Positions 16,747 through 25,217 are shown, counted from the stretch's first letter. The stretch is DNA of 64,000 bases from AC-37 sp036389295 (GCA_036389295.1 DASVQB010000060.1:167256-231255), one strand, 5' to 3'. Notes: generated by a model from the sequence alone, not told the origin. Numbers and translations are program-made.

Positions 16747-18405
16747 CTACGGGTAGAAGCGGGACTTGGCGGCTCGCGCGAGCGGCCGCGGGAGCCGCTC
16801 GAGCACGCGCAGGGCGCGCGGCATCGCGCGCAGCCTGAGGCCGCTGTAGACGCTGGGGACGACCGCCTCGATCAGGTGGGGCCCGGGCTCGGCTATCGCC
16901 AGCTCGAGCTCGGCCGCGAACCGCTCGCCGCTGTCGACGCTCACGGCGGGGACGCCGAGGCCGCTCGCGATCCTCACGAAGTCGATGTCGGGGCCCGCGA
17001 GGTCGAGCTGGGACTTCGCCCTCTCGCCGCCGCGGTCGGCGCCGACCCGCTCCAGCTCGATGTTGAGGATCGCGTAGGAGCGGTTGTTGAACACCACGGC
17101 GGTCACGTTCAGCCCCTCGCGCGCCATCGTCCACAGCGACTGGATCGTGTACATGGCCGACCCGTCGCCGTCGAGCGCGACGACCGGACGGTCGGGGCAG
17201 GCGACGGCCGCGCCGACGGCGACCGGGAGCCCCTGCCCGATCGCGCCGCCGGTCAGCGTCAGGAGGTCGTGCCGGGGCGCCCCGGCGGTGTGGGTCGCGA
17301 GCGTCACCCCGGAGGTCTGCGCCTCGTCCGAGACGATCGCGCCCTCCGGGAGGATCGCCCCGATGGCCTGGCAGACCTTGTCGGCCGTGAGCTGGCCGCT
17401 CGGACGCGCGGGGCGGGCCGGTGCCTGGAGGGCGGGCTCCACCGCGCCCGCGCCGAGCGCGTCGACCAGCGCCTCGAGGCCGCCGACCGCGTCCTGCTCG
17501 GGCGCCGCCAGCTCGTGCACCTCGCAGCCGTCGGGCACCAGCCAGCTCTTCTTGCCGGGGTACCCGAAGAACGACACCGGCGCCTTCGCGTCGACCAGCA
17601 CGAGGTGCCTCAGGCCGGCGAGCTGGACGGAGGCGAGCTCGGCGAGGTAGGCGACGCGCTCGATCGGCGGCAGGCCGGCCCCTCGCTCGAGGCGGGTGGG
17701 GAAGACCTCGCCGAGGACCTTCGCGCCGGTGGCCGCCGCGATCCTGGCCGCCGCCAGCAGGCCCGGCTCGCGCAGCGCGCGGCCGCCCAGCAGCAGCGCC
17801 GCCCTCCGGCCGCCGCCGCGCAGCGCCCGCGCCGCCCCCTCGACCTGCTCGCTCGGCGGGGACGGCGGCGGCGCGATCGCCGGCGGCGCGGCCGGCTCGG
17901 CGCCGTCGGACCACGACACGTCGGCGGGCAGGATCAGCGTGGCGACCTGCCCGGGCGGCCCGTGGGCGGCGGCGATCGCCTCCACGGCGTCGTGGGGCAG
18001 CGCCTGCGTGCTCTGCGAGGTGCGCACCCAGCGCGAGACGTTGCGGGCGACGGTCTCGATGTCCGACTGGAGCTGCGCGTCGTACTTCGTGTGGTAGGTC
18101 GCGTGGTCGCCGACGACGTTGACGACGGGCACCTTCCCCTTGCGCGCGTTGTGCAGGTTGGCGAGCCCGTTCCCGAGGCCCGACCCGAGGTGGAGCAGCG
18201 TCGCGCCGGGACGGTCCGCCATCCGCGCGTACCCGTCGGCGGCGCCGGTCGCGACGCCCTCGAACAGGGCCAGGACGGCCCGCATCTCGGGGACCTCGTC
18301 GAGGGCCGCGACGAAGTGCATCTCCGACGTCCCCGGGTTCGTGAAGCACGTCGTGACGCCGGCGTCGACGAGCGTGCGGAGCAGGGCCTGGGCGCCGTTG
18401 GGCAT
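16747..18405 (-). CDS. thiamine-diphosphate enzyme, acetolactate synthase large-subunit family
   Basis: 552 aa. Three-domain TPP enzyme: N-terminal Pyr domain with VTTCFTNPGTSEMHFVAALD and the catalytic-Glu region LFEGVATGAADGYARM; central domain ~185-330; C-terminal PP domain with TLTGGAIGQGLPVAVGAA, and the Mg/TPP motif LDGDGSAMY ... FNNRSYAIL. Annotated ALS members of this subgroup are often decarboxylases (benzoylformate or similar) rather than true IlvB. No ilvN is adjacent, so a biosynthetic ALS role is doubtful. Confidence 0.8.
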   Translation of the reverse strand: MPNGAQALLRTLVDAGVTTCFTNPGTSEMHFVAALDEVPEMRAVLALFEGVATGAADGYARMADRPGATLLHLGSGLGNGLANLHNARKGKVPVVNVVGDHATYHTKYDAQLQSDIETVARNVSRWVRTSQSTQALPHDAVEAIAAAHGPPGQVATLILPADVSWSDGAEPAAPPAIAPPPSPPSEQVEGAARALRGGGRRAALLLGGRALREPGLLAAARIAAATGAKVLGEVFPTRLERGAGLPPIERVAYLAELASVQLAGLRHLVLVDAKAPVSFFGYPGKKSWLVPDGCEVHELAAPEQDAVGGLEALVDALGAGAVEPALQAPARPARPSGQLTADKVCQAIGAILPEGAIVSDEAQTSGVTLATHTAGAPRHDLLTLTGGAIGQGLPVAVGAAVACPDRPVVALDGDGSAMYTIQSLWTMAREGLNVTAVVFNNRSYAILNIELERVGADRGGERAKSQLDLAGPDIDFVRIASGLGVPAVSVDSGERFAAELELAIAEPGPHLIEAVVPSVYSGLRLRAMPRALRVLERLPRPLARAAKSRFYP

Positions 18406-18439
18406 GCGGCTCAGTCTCTCATCGGGAGGGGCTGGGCGG

Positions 18440-20350
18440 TCATCCCATCCCCCCGACCGCCCTGCGCACTGAGACCGTCGTCGCGCACACCGGGTAGCTG
18501 CGCCGCTGCTTCACGAGCCGGCCGGACGACGTCCGCGCGCTCACGTACACGCGCAGGGCCCGGCGGCGGACCCCGCGCAGGTCGACGACCACGCGCCTCC
18601 GCGTGACCAGCCGCATCCGCCCCGCGCTCGCCTTCGCGCGCACGCGCAGGATCCGCCCAGACCGGCGCGGCGCGCGCAGCGCGATCCGCACGAACCGGCC
18701 CTTCGCGCACGCGCCCGGCGCCGGCGGCAGGACCCCGCCGGCGCGCTGGTCGACGAACGCGTACCCCTCGGCGATGTACTCGGGCCGGTTGACGGTGGCG
18801 GTGATCGAGGTCCGGTCCGCCTCCGTCGCGCCCGGCCGGACGCGGTAGCGGTAGACGCCCCCGCCGACCTCCTCGGCGAGCCCCTCGTCCACCGCCCAGT
18901 GGTCGCGCTGGTTGGTCAGCACCTTCACCTGCACGCCGGTCACCGGCTCCCCGGCGGTCCCGCTGACGCGCACCTCCACGGGCAGCTCGGCCCCGGGCGC
19001 CGCCGTCTTCGGCGCGTCGACGGTCACGGTCGGCACCTCGCGGGCCCGCAGCGACTCCGGCGGCGCCGACTGGAGCCCCAAGAGCGTGTCGCGCAGGTAG
19101 CTCGTCACCCGCTCGAGCGGCGCCTCGTCCACCCGCTCGGGCAGGTCCTGGCGCGTGTGGTACCAGGGCGTCGAGGTGAAGGTCGAGAAGCCCTGCACCC
19201 CCGCGCTGTAGAACGGCTGGAGGTCGGTCGGGATGATCCCGCCGCTGATCTGGCGCACGCCCGCGGCGGGGACCGGGGCGGCGTAGTACGAGTTCGCCGT
19301 CGCCGCGCCGTTCGCGACCGCGTTCATGGTCGGCGACTCGGTCCCGAAGCGCAGGCTGAGCGCGCCGTCGTTCGCTGCGGTCATCTCGAGGTTCTCGTTG
19401 ACCGCGACCCGGCGCAGCACGTCGGGGTGGCGCATCACCCAGTCGTAGGAGCCGACCAGGCCGATCTCCTCGGCGTCCCACGCCCCGAACAGCACCGTGT
19501 AGTCGAGCGGGACGTCCTTCAGCGCCCTCGCCATCGCGAGCATCGACCCGACGCCCGTGCAGTCGTCGATCGCCCCCATGTGCCAGTTGTCGTAGTGGCC
19601 GCCGACGACGATCACGTCGTCCGGGCGGGTGGTGCCGCGGCGCACGCCGATCACGTTCCGTCCCACGCCGTCCTGGCGCTGCGCGTCGACCTCGATCGCC
19701 ATCCTCAGCCCGCCGGACTCGAGCTCGCTGCGCAGCTGCGCCCCGTCGTCGGCTCCGACCGTGATCGTCGGGATCGGCGCCGGCGGCGTCTGCGCGAAGC
19801 GCACGGCGCCGGTCTGGACGAGGTTGTCGGGCGAGCCCGACACGTAGAGCATCGCCACGCCGCCGTGCGCCAGCACCTCCGTGAGCTGGGACGAGCGGTG
19901 ATAGGCCTCGTCGCGCCTGACCATGACGATCCTGCCCTCCGCGTCCCTGCCGGCGTAGTCGCTCGCGCGGCCCACGCCGACGTCGACCACGTCGGCCTCG
20001 ACCCGCCCGGTGCCGCCGTAGGCGAACGACTCGCCGGGCACGCGGCGCGCGTTCGGCCCGAGCACGTCGAGCGAGACCTTCCGCACGACGAAGACCGGGA
20101 CGTGGAAGTCCTCGAGCGTCGTCTCGAGCCCGGCCGCGCGGAACCGCTCCGCGATCCGGGCGGACATCGAGCGACCCGCCGTGCTACCCGGCGGCTTGGG
20201 CCCGAGCCGCGAGCAGGCGGACATCTCGTCCATCGCGACCGTCGCGCCCGCCGGCGCCGGGGCCGAGCCGCCCGCGAGCCCGGTCGACACGACCGCCGCG
20301 ACGGCGGCGAGCCGGCGCAGGCGTGGCAGAGGGGTGGCCGAGGCGGTCAT
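18440..20350 (-). CDS. secreted M28-type zinc aminopeptidase with PA and C-terminal Arg-rich domains
   Basis: 636 aa from the ATG at 20350, start of a signal peptide (RLRRLAAVAAVVSTGLAG, cleavage near GATVA). A protease-associated domain covers ~110-220. The M28 zinc site is visible: His252 in VVGGHYDNWH, Asp262 in GAIDDCTG, the Glu294-Glu295 pair in AWDAEEIGL, a later acidic ligand in NENLEM, and His in TPWYHTRQD. Beyond ~440 come an Ig-like domain (TVTVDAPKTAAPGAELPVEV) and a Cys-bracketed Arg-rich tail (CAKGRFVRIALRAP ... QRRSYPVC). A co-catalytic extracellular peptidase is expected. An upstream in-frame Met at 20377 is less likely. Confidence 0.85.
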   Translation of the reverse strand: MTASATPLPRLRRLAAVAAVVSTGLAGGSAPAPAGATVAMDEMSACSRLGPKPPGSTAGRSMSARIAERFRAAGLETTLEDFHVPVFVVRKVSLDVLGPNARRVPGESFAYGGTGRVEADVVDVGVGRASDYAGRDAEGRIVMVRRDEAYHRSSQLTEVLAHGGVAMLYVSGSPDNLVQTGAVRFAQTPPAPIPTITVGADDGAQLRSELESGGLRMAIEVDAQRQDGVGRNVIGVRRGTTRPDDVIVVGGHYDNWHMGAIDDCTGVGSMLAMARALKDVPLDYTVLFGAWDAEEIGLVGSYDWVMRHPDVLRRVAVNENLEMTAANDGALSLRFGTESPTMNAVANGAATANSYYAAPVPAAGVRQISGGIIPTDLQPFYSAGVQGFSTFTSTPWYHTRQDLPERVDEAPLERVTSYLRDTLLGLQSAPPESLRAREVPTVTVDAPKTAAPGAELPVEVRVSGTAGEPVTGVQVKVLTNQRDHWAVDEGLAEEVGGGVYRYRVRPGATEADRTSITATVNRPEYIAEGYAFVDQRAGGVLPPAPGACAKGRFVRIALRAPRRSGRILRVRAKASAGRMRLVTRRRVVVDLRGVRRRALRVYVSARTSSGRLVKQRRSYPVCATTVSVRRAVGGMG

Positions 20351-20449
20351 TCCAGGAGGCGCCGGATGATGACCCATCGCGCCGCGGCCCGCGCCCGGCC
20401 CGCGGCGTGGCGACGTCCTCGGTCGAGGTAGCTCCTCTACGATTTGCGC

Positions 20450-20656
20450 ATGACGCTCGAGCAGCGCGCCGCGGCCGCCGCGGCCGAGGCAAAGCGAGCT
20501 GAGGAGGCGGGCGACCGCTGGGCCGCACACGAGGCTTGGCGGCGCTACCAGCGCATAGTCGACGCGACACGTCCCCCCGGCGAGCTCGTCGAGCGAGCGA
20601 AGCGGCTTCGCCGGCTGGCCGCGAGCGTGCGGCTGCTCGACGAGCCGGCCGGGTGA
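20450..20656 (+). CDS. small helical protein paired with a nucleotidyltransferase-fold gene (copy 1)
   Basis: 68 aa, very charged and helical (MTLEQRAAAAAAEAKRAEEA ... DATRPPGELVERAKRLRRLA). A -10-like TACGAT (20438-20443) sits 7 bases before the ATG, so the mRNA may be leaderless. Its stop overlaps the next GTG (GTGA at 20653-20656). The stretch ATRPPGELVERAKRLRRLAA resembles DTTPGERVEGALRLSELAS in the small gene at 55476, which also precedes a nucleotidyltransferase-fold gene. The pair may be a toxin-antitoxin-like module (inference). Confidence 0.6.
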   Translation: MTLEQRAAAAAAEAKRAEEAGDRWAAHEAWRRYQRIVDATRPPGELVERAKRLRRLAASVRLLDEPAG

Positions 20657-21135
20657 TCGAAGCGCCGTTCGAGGTCGGCCGGATGCTCGGCCGCCTCAAC
20701 GACGCCGGCCTCCCCTACGTCGTGGTTGGTGGGATCGCCGTCATCGTCCACGGCTACGTGCGCCCGACGGAGGACCTCGACGCCCTTGTGCCCCGGCGCT
20801 CGCAGGTGGGCGAGGAGCTCCGGGTCCTTCTGACCGAATGGGGCGCGACCAGGCTCGACGGCTCGGCGCTGCCCGACGCCCTGTTCGACGGCGAGCACAA
20901 CGTGCGCGCTCACACACCCGACGGGGTCATCGACTTCATCCCCGAGGGAGAGCCGCCGCTCGACTTCGAGGGCGTCCACCGAACGGCCCGGTCGGTCGAG
21001 ATCGACGGGGTCGAGACGAGGGTCTGCGACCTCGCGCACCTCGCCGCCTTCAAGCGGCTCGCGGGCAGGATGCGCGATCGCGCCGATCTGGCCGAGCTCG
21101 AGGCCGCGCACGGCGACCTGCCCGACCCGCGCTGA
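20653..21135 (+). CDS. minimal nucleotidyltransferase-fold protein (copy 1)
   Basis: 160 aa from a GTG overlapping the previous stop. The N-terminal half fits the DUF6036/AbiEii-like nucleotidyltransferase fold: YVVVGGIAVIVHGYVRPTED, then LDALVPR, with an Asp pair (EDLD) as the metal site. The usual Gly-Ser of DNA polymerase beta-type enzymes is Gly-Gly here. Later segments IDFIPEGEPPLDFEGV and VCDLAHLAAFKRLAGRMRDR (common in this family near the end) support the match. The target is unknown; relatives modify tRNA or proteins, or act as antitoxins. Confidence 0.75.
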   Translation: MIEAPFEVGRMLGRLNDAGLPYVVVGGIAVIVHGYVRPTEDLDALVPRRSQVGEELRVLLTEWGATRLDGSALPDALFDGEHNVRAHTPDGVIDFIPEGEPPLDFEGVHRTARSVEIDGVETRVCDLAHLAAFKRLAGRMRDRADLAELEAAHGDLPDPR

Positions 21136-21214
21136 GCGCCCGGCGACCGTGAGTCGCCTCGCCCTGTCGCGGGTAACCGGATTGCGAACGCCTCGATCGG
21201 GAAAGGAGCCTCGA

Positions 21215-21559
21215 ATGCCTCCACGCGGCGTCAAGAAGGGCACGAAGCGCGCTCGTCAGTACGAGCACATCAAGGAGAGCCAGCTCGACCAGGGGCGGTC
21301 CGAGGACCGCGCCCAGGAGATCGCGGCCCGCACCGTCAACAAGGAGCGCGCGCGCAGCGGCGAGTCGCGTGAGCGCTCGCGGACCTCGACCCGGGACATC
21401 TCGTCGGGCCGCCGAGGCGGGCTGCGCTCGGGCCGCTCCGGCCCGCGCGGGCGCACCCGCGACCAGCTCTACAACGAGGCGAGGGACCTCGGCGTCGAGG
21501 GCCGCTCGAAGATGAGCAAGGACCAGCTCCGGCGCGCGGTCGACGCGAAGAAGCGCTGA
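21215..21559 (+). CDS. small basic protein with Rho-N/SAP-like C-terminus
   Basis: 114 aa, Arg/Lys-rich. The start MPPRGVKKGTKRARQYEHIK and ARTVNKERARSGESRER are typical of a small actinobacterial family annotated as plasmid-stabilisation or Rho-N-containing. The last 35 residues (RTRDQLYNEARDLGVEGRSK, then MSKDQLRRAV) form the helix-extended-helix of Rho N-terminal/SAP domains, which bind nucleic acid. AAAGGAGCC precedes the ATG. GGGTAACCGG at 21171 may be part of a stress promoter (weak -35). Confidence 0.7.
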   Translation: MPPRGVKKGTKRARQYEHIKESQLDQGRSEDRAQEIAARTVNKERARSGESRERSRTSTRDISSGRRGGLRSGRSGPRGRTRDQLYNEARDLGVEGRSKMSKDQLRRAVDAKKR

Positions 21560-21596
21560 GGCGGCGAGGGCCGATCGGCCTCGGCGACCGAGCCGT

Positions 21597-22397
21597 TCAC
21601 GACGAGCGGTCGGCCGCGCCCAGCAGCCCGAGCAGCGCCGGCCGCTCGGCTTCGACGTCCTCGGCCAGCCTCGCGATCGTGAGCACGCGCCTCCAGCGGT
21701 CGACCCGGTCGCGATCGAGCCGTCCGTAGGCGCGGAGGTAGGAGCGCAAGAGCAGCGAGCGACCGACGCGGTCGAGCCGGCGAACGAGCGCGGGCGCTTG
21801 CGCGGGCAGCACGCCGAGCTCGACGATCAGGCAGGTCCGGCACACGTCGGCGCTCGGGTCGCCGCGCGACGCGCTCGCCCAGTCGATCACCCGCGGCCCC
21901 GCGGCGCCGAGCAGGACGTTGGCCGGGTGGTAGTCGCCGTGGCAGATCCGGTCGCCGTCCGGCAGCTCGGCCAGCCGCTCGTGCGCCTCCGCGGAGAGAC
22001 CCGAGGGGACCCGGTCGGCGCCGCGCTCGAGCAGGAGGCGGACGACGTCCTTCAGGTCCGGCAGCTCCGCGGGCGCCGGAACGCGGTGGAGGCTGGCGTG
22101 GAGGCGGCCGAGCACGCGTCCCGCCGCGACCAGGGTCCAGGGCCGTCTTCCGATCCGCGTCAGGAGGTCCGGCCCGTCGAGGCGCTCCATCACGAGCCCC
22201 GGCCGGCCGTCGACCGTCGTGCGCTCGTACACCGCCGGGACCGGCGCCCCGGCGGCGCTCGCCGCGCGCAGCGCCGCCTCCTCGCGGTCGAGCCAGGGCT
22301 CCCCCTCCGGGTCCCAGAGCAGTCGCAGCGCGCGACCCTCGCCGGCCTCGAGGATCTCGGCCTCGCGCCCTTGGCCGATGCGCGCGGCGGCGCTCAC
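21597..22397 (-). CDS. aminoglycoside phosphotransferase-family kinase
   Basis: 266 aa, protein-kinase-like fold. Catalytic loop CHGDYHPANVLL (His-Gly-Asp, with Asn) and the metal site VIDWASASRGDPSADVCRT are clear; the N-lobe has LVMERLDGPDLLTRIG. These enzymes phosphorylate small hydroxyl compounds (aminoglycosides, choline, sugars and others). The substrate is not visible, and a resistance role should not be assumed. It is the downstream partner of the cupin on the same strand (33 bases apart). Confidence 0.8.
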   Translation of the reverse strand: MSAAARIGQGREAEILEAGEGRALRLLWDPEGEPWLDREEAALRAASAAGAPVPAVYERTTVDGRPGLVMERLDGPDLLTRIGRRPWTLVAAGRVLGRLHASLHRVPAPAELPDLKDVVRLLLERGADRVPSGLSAEAHERLAELPDGDRICHGDYHPANVLLGAAGPRVIDWASASRGDPSADVCRTCLIVELGVLPAQAPALVRRLDRVGRSLLLRSYLRAYGRLDRDRVDRWRRVLTIARLAEDVEAERPALLGLLGAADRSS

Positions 22398-22430
22398 GCG
22401 GGCGTGCCGCCGGCCCTCAACGCCCCGCCG

Positions 22431-22844
22431 TCACCCGCCGACGGCGGGGGCGGCGGCGTACTCGTCGTCGGTGACCTTCTCGCCCCACCTCGCCGCGACG
22501 TGGTCGTCGTCGACCTCGTTGAGCGCGAGGTGGACCATGAGCCGGCTCGGCGCCGCGCCGTGCCAGTGGTCCTCGTCCGGGGCGAAGAAGACGCGGTCGC
22601 CCGGGCGGACCACCTCGACGGGACCGCCGCGGCGCTGGACGAGCCCGATGCCCTCGGTGACGTAGATGGTCTGGCCGAGCGGGTGCGTGTGCCACGCGGT
22701 GCGCGCACCCGGGACGAAGTGGACGAGGTTCGCCTGGACCCGTCCGGGGGCGGGCGCCGCCGCGACGGGGTCGATGTACACGTCCCCGGTGAACCAGTCG
22801 TCGGGCCCCTTTACCGTGTCGATCCCGCTCCTCGTGATCTCCAT
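22431..22844 (-). CDS. single-domain cupin
   Basis: 137 aa. Cupin motif 1 is WHTHPLGQTIYVTEGIGLVQ (metal His, His and Glu) and motif 2 is PGDRVFFAPDEDHWHGAAP (metal His). This pattern, plus the start MEITRSGIDTVKGPDDWFTG, is shared with (R)-mandelonitrile-lyase-like and carboxymuconolactone-associated cupins. A metal-binding enzyme or quinone/aldehyde-related role is likely, but the exact reaction is unknown. Confidence 0.8.
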   Translation of the reverse strand: MEITRSGIDTVKGPDDWFTGDVYIDPVAAAPAPGRVQANLVHFVPGARTAWHTHPLGQTIYVTEGIGLVQRRGGPVEVVRPGDRVFFAPDEDHWHGAAPSRLMVHLALNEVDDDHVAARWGEKVTDDEYAAAPAVGG

Positions 22845-22906
22845 GTGGGGAACCTACATCGGCGACGCTCGTCCGAGGGGCACGCTCGCCGCGACCCGCG
22901 TCCTCC

Positions 22907-23308
22907 TCAGAGGGCTCCCCACCACGCCAGCACCGCCGTCGCGGTGAGGACGGCGGGGCCGGGGTGGCTGAGCAGCGATCGAGGCGCCCGCGCGGCGCCG
23001 CCCAGCCCGACCGCCAGCGCCGCGAAGCCGGTTGACGCGGCGGCGGCGACCAGGGCGATCCCGCGGGCGGCATCGCCGTGGAGGACCGAACCGGCCGCGA
23101 GGAGTGCGCACCCGACGGTGACGAAGGCGACGGTCGTCATGTGCCACGTGACGTGGATCATCGTCTGGGTCGTCCGCGGGCCGCCGAGGCGGCTGGACGG
23201 CAGCGACTCGGGCGACAGCCTCCTGACGACGAGCACCTCGCCGCCCACCCCGTGGACGGCGGCGCCGACGACGGCGAGGGCCCCGGCGAGGATCAGCGGC
23301 ACGTCCAC
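22907..23308 (-). CDS. small integral membrane protein, divergent from TetR
   Basis: 133 aa from a GTG at 23308. A longer frame to 23341 would start inside the operator, so it is not preferred. About four membrane segments: LILAGALAVVGAAVHGVGGE, MIHVTWHMTTVAFVTVGCAL, GIALVAAAASTGFAALAVGL and PGPAVLTATAVLAWWGAL. His in AVHGVGGE and HVTWHMTT lie in the membrane. No family recognised. It is the presumed target of the divergent TetR regulator through the palindrome at 23325-23348. Confidence 0.65.
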   Translation of the reverse strand: MDVPLILAGALAVVGAAVHGVGGEVLVVRRLSPESLPSSRLGGPRTTQTMIHVTWHMTTVAFVTVGCALLAAGSVLHGDAARGIALVAAAASTGFAALAVGLGGAARAPRSLLSHPGPAVLTATAVLAWWGAL

Positions 23309-23324
23309 GCCAGGCACGGTAGCA

Positions 23325-23348
23325 TACGTACATACATGCATGTACGTA
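23325..23348. promoter_or_regulatory. TetR-type operator palindrome
   Basis: A perfect 9-base inverted repeat, TACGTACAT (23325-23333) and ATGTACGTA (23340-23348), with a 6-base spacer ACATGC, lies in the 53-base gap between the membrane gene and tetR. It is the most AT-rich spot for kilobases around. Size and position are typical of a TetR dimer-pair site repressing both genes. Confidence 0.8.
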
Positions 23349-23361
23349 ACGAGGGCAGCCG

Positions 23362-24090
23362 ATGAGCCGGGCGACGGCGCGGCCGCCGTCGCGGGCGGGT
23401 CGCCCGCGCCGGACCCAGGCCGAGCGGAGCGCCCGGACGCGGAGCGCGCTCGTCGAGGCGGCCGCGAGGGGCCTGTCCCGCAACGGCTACGGGAACCTGG
23501 TGCTGGAGGAGGTGGCGCGCGAGGCGGGCTACACCCGCGGCGCGCTCTACCACCAGTTCAGGGACAAGGAGGACCTGGCCCTGGCGGTGATCGAGTGGGC
23601 CGACGAGACCTGGCGGCGCGAGGTGGGCGACCGGGCCGAGCAGGAGCCCGATCCGGTCGGTGCGCTGATCGCGATGGCACGCGGTCACGCCGTGCTGTGC
23701 CGGCGCGACGTCGCCCGCGTCAGGATGGCGCTGAAGGTCGAGTTCAGCGGCCAGGACGGTCCGATCGGACGCGAGCTCGAGCGGGTCTCGGACGGACTGG
23801 TCAGGCGCTGCGCGCGTCTGGTCGACGCGGGGCGGCGGGACGGCTCGATCCCGTCCGGTCCGTCCTCCCGAGCGGTGGCCCTGGCGCTCGTCGGAGCGAT
23901 CGAGGGCTCGGTGATAGCGCTCGCGGGGCAGGCGCCGCACGACGAGCTGCTGGCCGCCCGCGCGGCCGCCGGCGTGCTCGGGGTGGAGGGTCGGCTCCCA
24001 CGAGGCCGGCCCGCTCGCGGATCGAGTCGAGCAGCTCGCGATACGACTCGCGGAACGCCTCGACGCCGTCGCGCTCCAGCTCGGCAGTGA
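23362..24090 (+). CDS. TetR family transcriptional regulator with antisense C-terminal extension
   Basis: 242 aa. Helix-turn-helix at ~25-70: ALVEAAARGLSRNGYGNLVL, then EVAREAGYTRGALYHQFRDK. The ligand domain runs to about residue 212 (LAARAAAGVLG), the normal end for this family. The last ~30 residues (GRLPRGRPARGSSRAARD...) are Arg-rich and read antisense to the end of the transaldolase gene, so the ancestral stop seems lost. The regulator probably binds the palindrome upstream and represses itself and the divergent membrane gene. Confidence 0.85.
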   Translation: MSRATARPPSRAGRPRRTQAERSARTRSALVEAAARGLSRNGYGNLVLEEVAREAGYTRGALYHQFRDKEDLALAVIEWADETWRREVGDRAEQEPDPVGALIAMARGHAVLCRRDVARVRMALKVEFSGQDGPIGRELERVSDGLVRRCARLVDAGRRDGSIPSGPSSRAVALALVGAIEGSVIALAGQAPHDELLAARAAAGVLGVEGRLPRGRPARGSSRAARDTTRGTPRRRRAPARQ

Positions 24091-25069
24091 CCTCGGCCAG
24101 CAGGGGGGCCGCGTCGAGCACGCGCTCGGCCGCTCGGTCGTCGATCGGCCTCGTGCGGCTCGGGTCGCCGTGGTCGGCGAACGCGACGAGCGTCGGCTCG
24201 GGAACCGTGAGGATCGTGCTCGGCAACGCGAGCTGCTCGAGGTACGCGACGTCGCGGTAGGCGGGGTCCTTCGGTGCGGTGCTCGCCCACAGGGGGCGCT
24301 GCGCGGTGGCCCCGCGCTCGGCGAGCCGGTCCCAGCGCGCGCCGGCGAACCGCTCCCTGAACCGGTCATACGCCACCCGTGCGTTGGCGATCCCCACCTC
24401 GCCGCGCAGCGGCGAGTCGGCGGGCAGCCGTGCGTCGGCCTTGGCGTCGACCCGCGAGACGAAGAACGAGGCGACCGACCGGACGCCGCCGAGCGGCTCG
24501 CCGCGACGAGCCCGGCGCTCGAGCCCGCGCAGGTACGCCTCGATCGTCTGCTCGTAGCGCTCGACCGCGAACAGCAGCGTGACGTTGACGTTGACGCCGA
24601 GGAGGGTCAGCTCCTCGACCGCCTCCATGCCCGCCGCCGTGGCCGGCACCTTGATCATCGCGTTCGGCGCGGCGAGCCGGTGCCAGAGGTCGAGCGCCTG
24701 CGCGATCGTCGCGTCGGCGTCGTACGCCACGTCGGGCGTGACCTCGAGCGAGACGAAGCCGTGCTCGCCCCGGGTGGCGCGATGCAGCGGCCGCATCAGC
24801 GCCGCTGCGCGCCGGACGTCCTCGAGCGCCAGGGCGAGGAACAGCTCGCGCGGATCGCTCAGGCCCGCGTCGAGCTCGCGCCGGAGCTGCGTGTCGTAGC
24901 GGTCCGAGCCGCCGATCGCCCTGGCGAAGATCGTCGGGTTCGACGTCACTCCGCCGACCGCCAGGTTCGCCATCAGCTCCGCGAGGCGGCCGTCCTCGAT
25001 CAGCTCGCGCGAGAGCGTGTCGAGCCAGATCGCCACGCCGCGCTCGGTCATCGCCTGGATCGGGTTCAT
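23801..25069 (-). CDS. tal: transaldolase with antisense C-terminal extension
   Basis: 422 aa. Transfers dihydroxyacetone between sugar phosphates in the non-oxidative pentose phosphate pathway. Family marks: VTSNPTIFARAIGGSDRYD at the start, VSLEVTPDVAYDADATI, the Schiff-base lysine in NAMIKVPATAAGMEAVEEL, GVNVNVTLLFAVERYEQ, and LWASTAPKDPAYRDVAYLEQ near the end. Actinobacterial enzymes are ~370 aa; this one reads ~60 residues further (Pro/Arg-rich, after RERAGLVGADPPPRARRR), antisense to tetR. GAGGAGG precedes the ATG at 25069. No neighbouring pentose-phosphate genes are seen. Confidence 0.85.
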   Translation of the reverse strand: MNPIQAMTERGVAIWLDTLSRELIEDGRLAELMANLAVGGVTSNPTIFARAIGGSDRYDTQLRRELDAGLSDPRELFLALALEDVRRAAALMRPLHRATRGEHGFVSLEVTPDVAYDADATIAQALDLWHRLAAPNAMIKVPATAAGMEAVEELTLLGVNVNVTLLFAVERYEQTIEAYLRGLERRARRGEPLGGVRSVASFFVSRVDAKADARLPADSPLRGEVGIANARVAYDRFRERFAGARWDRLAERGATAQRPLWASTAPKDPAYRDVAYLEQLALPSTILTVPEPTLVAFADHGDPSRTRPIDDRAAERVLDAAPLLAEVTAELERDGVEAFRESYRELLDSIRERAGLVGADPPPRARRRPRGRPAARRAAPAPRALSPSPRSLRRAPGPPLGRTDRTGSSRPAAPRRPDARSA

Positions 25070-25217
25070 CGTTCGGCCTCCTCGTGGACGGCGGTGGTCA
25101 CGTCGAGGTTCGCGTCTCCGGCCGTCCATTCCTTACCCCCGTAAGAGAACCGCGGCTGCCGTCGCGAAGGGGGTGTGCAGCAGAAGCTGGGTCGAGCCCA
25201 CTGCTACCGTCGCCGAG

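Noticed and set aside
16747..18405. Biosynthetic acetolactate synthase IlvB
   Set aside because: TPP-enzyme motifs are clear, but no ilvN/ilvC is adjacent and the sequence subgroup includes decarboxylases; only the family is called.
21597..22397. Aminoglycoside resistance gene
   Set aside because: Kinase-fold motifs are shared by many small-molecule kinases; nothing shows drug specificity.
22907..23341. Longer start for the membrane protein
   Set aside because: The extra 11 codons lie inside the TetR operator, so the GTG at 23308 is preferred.
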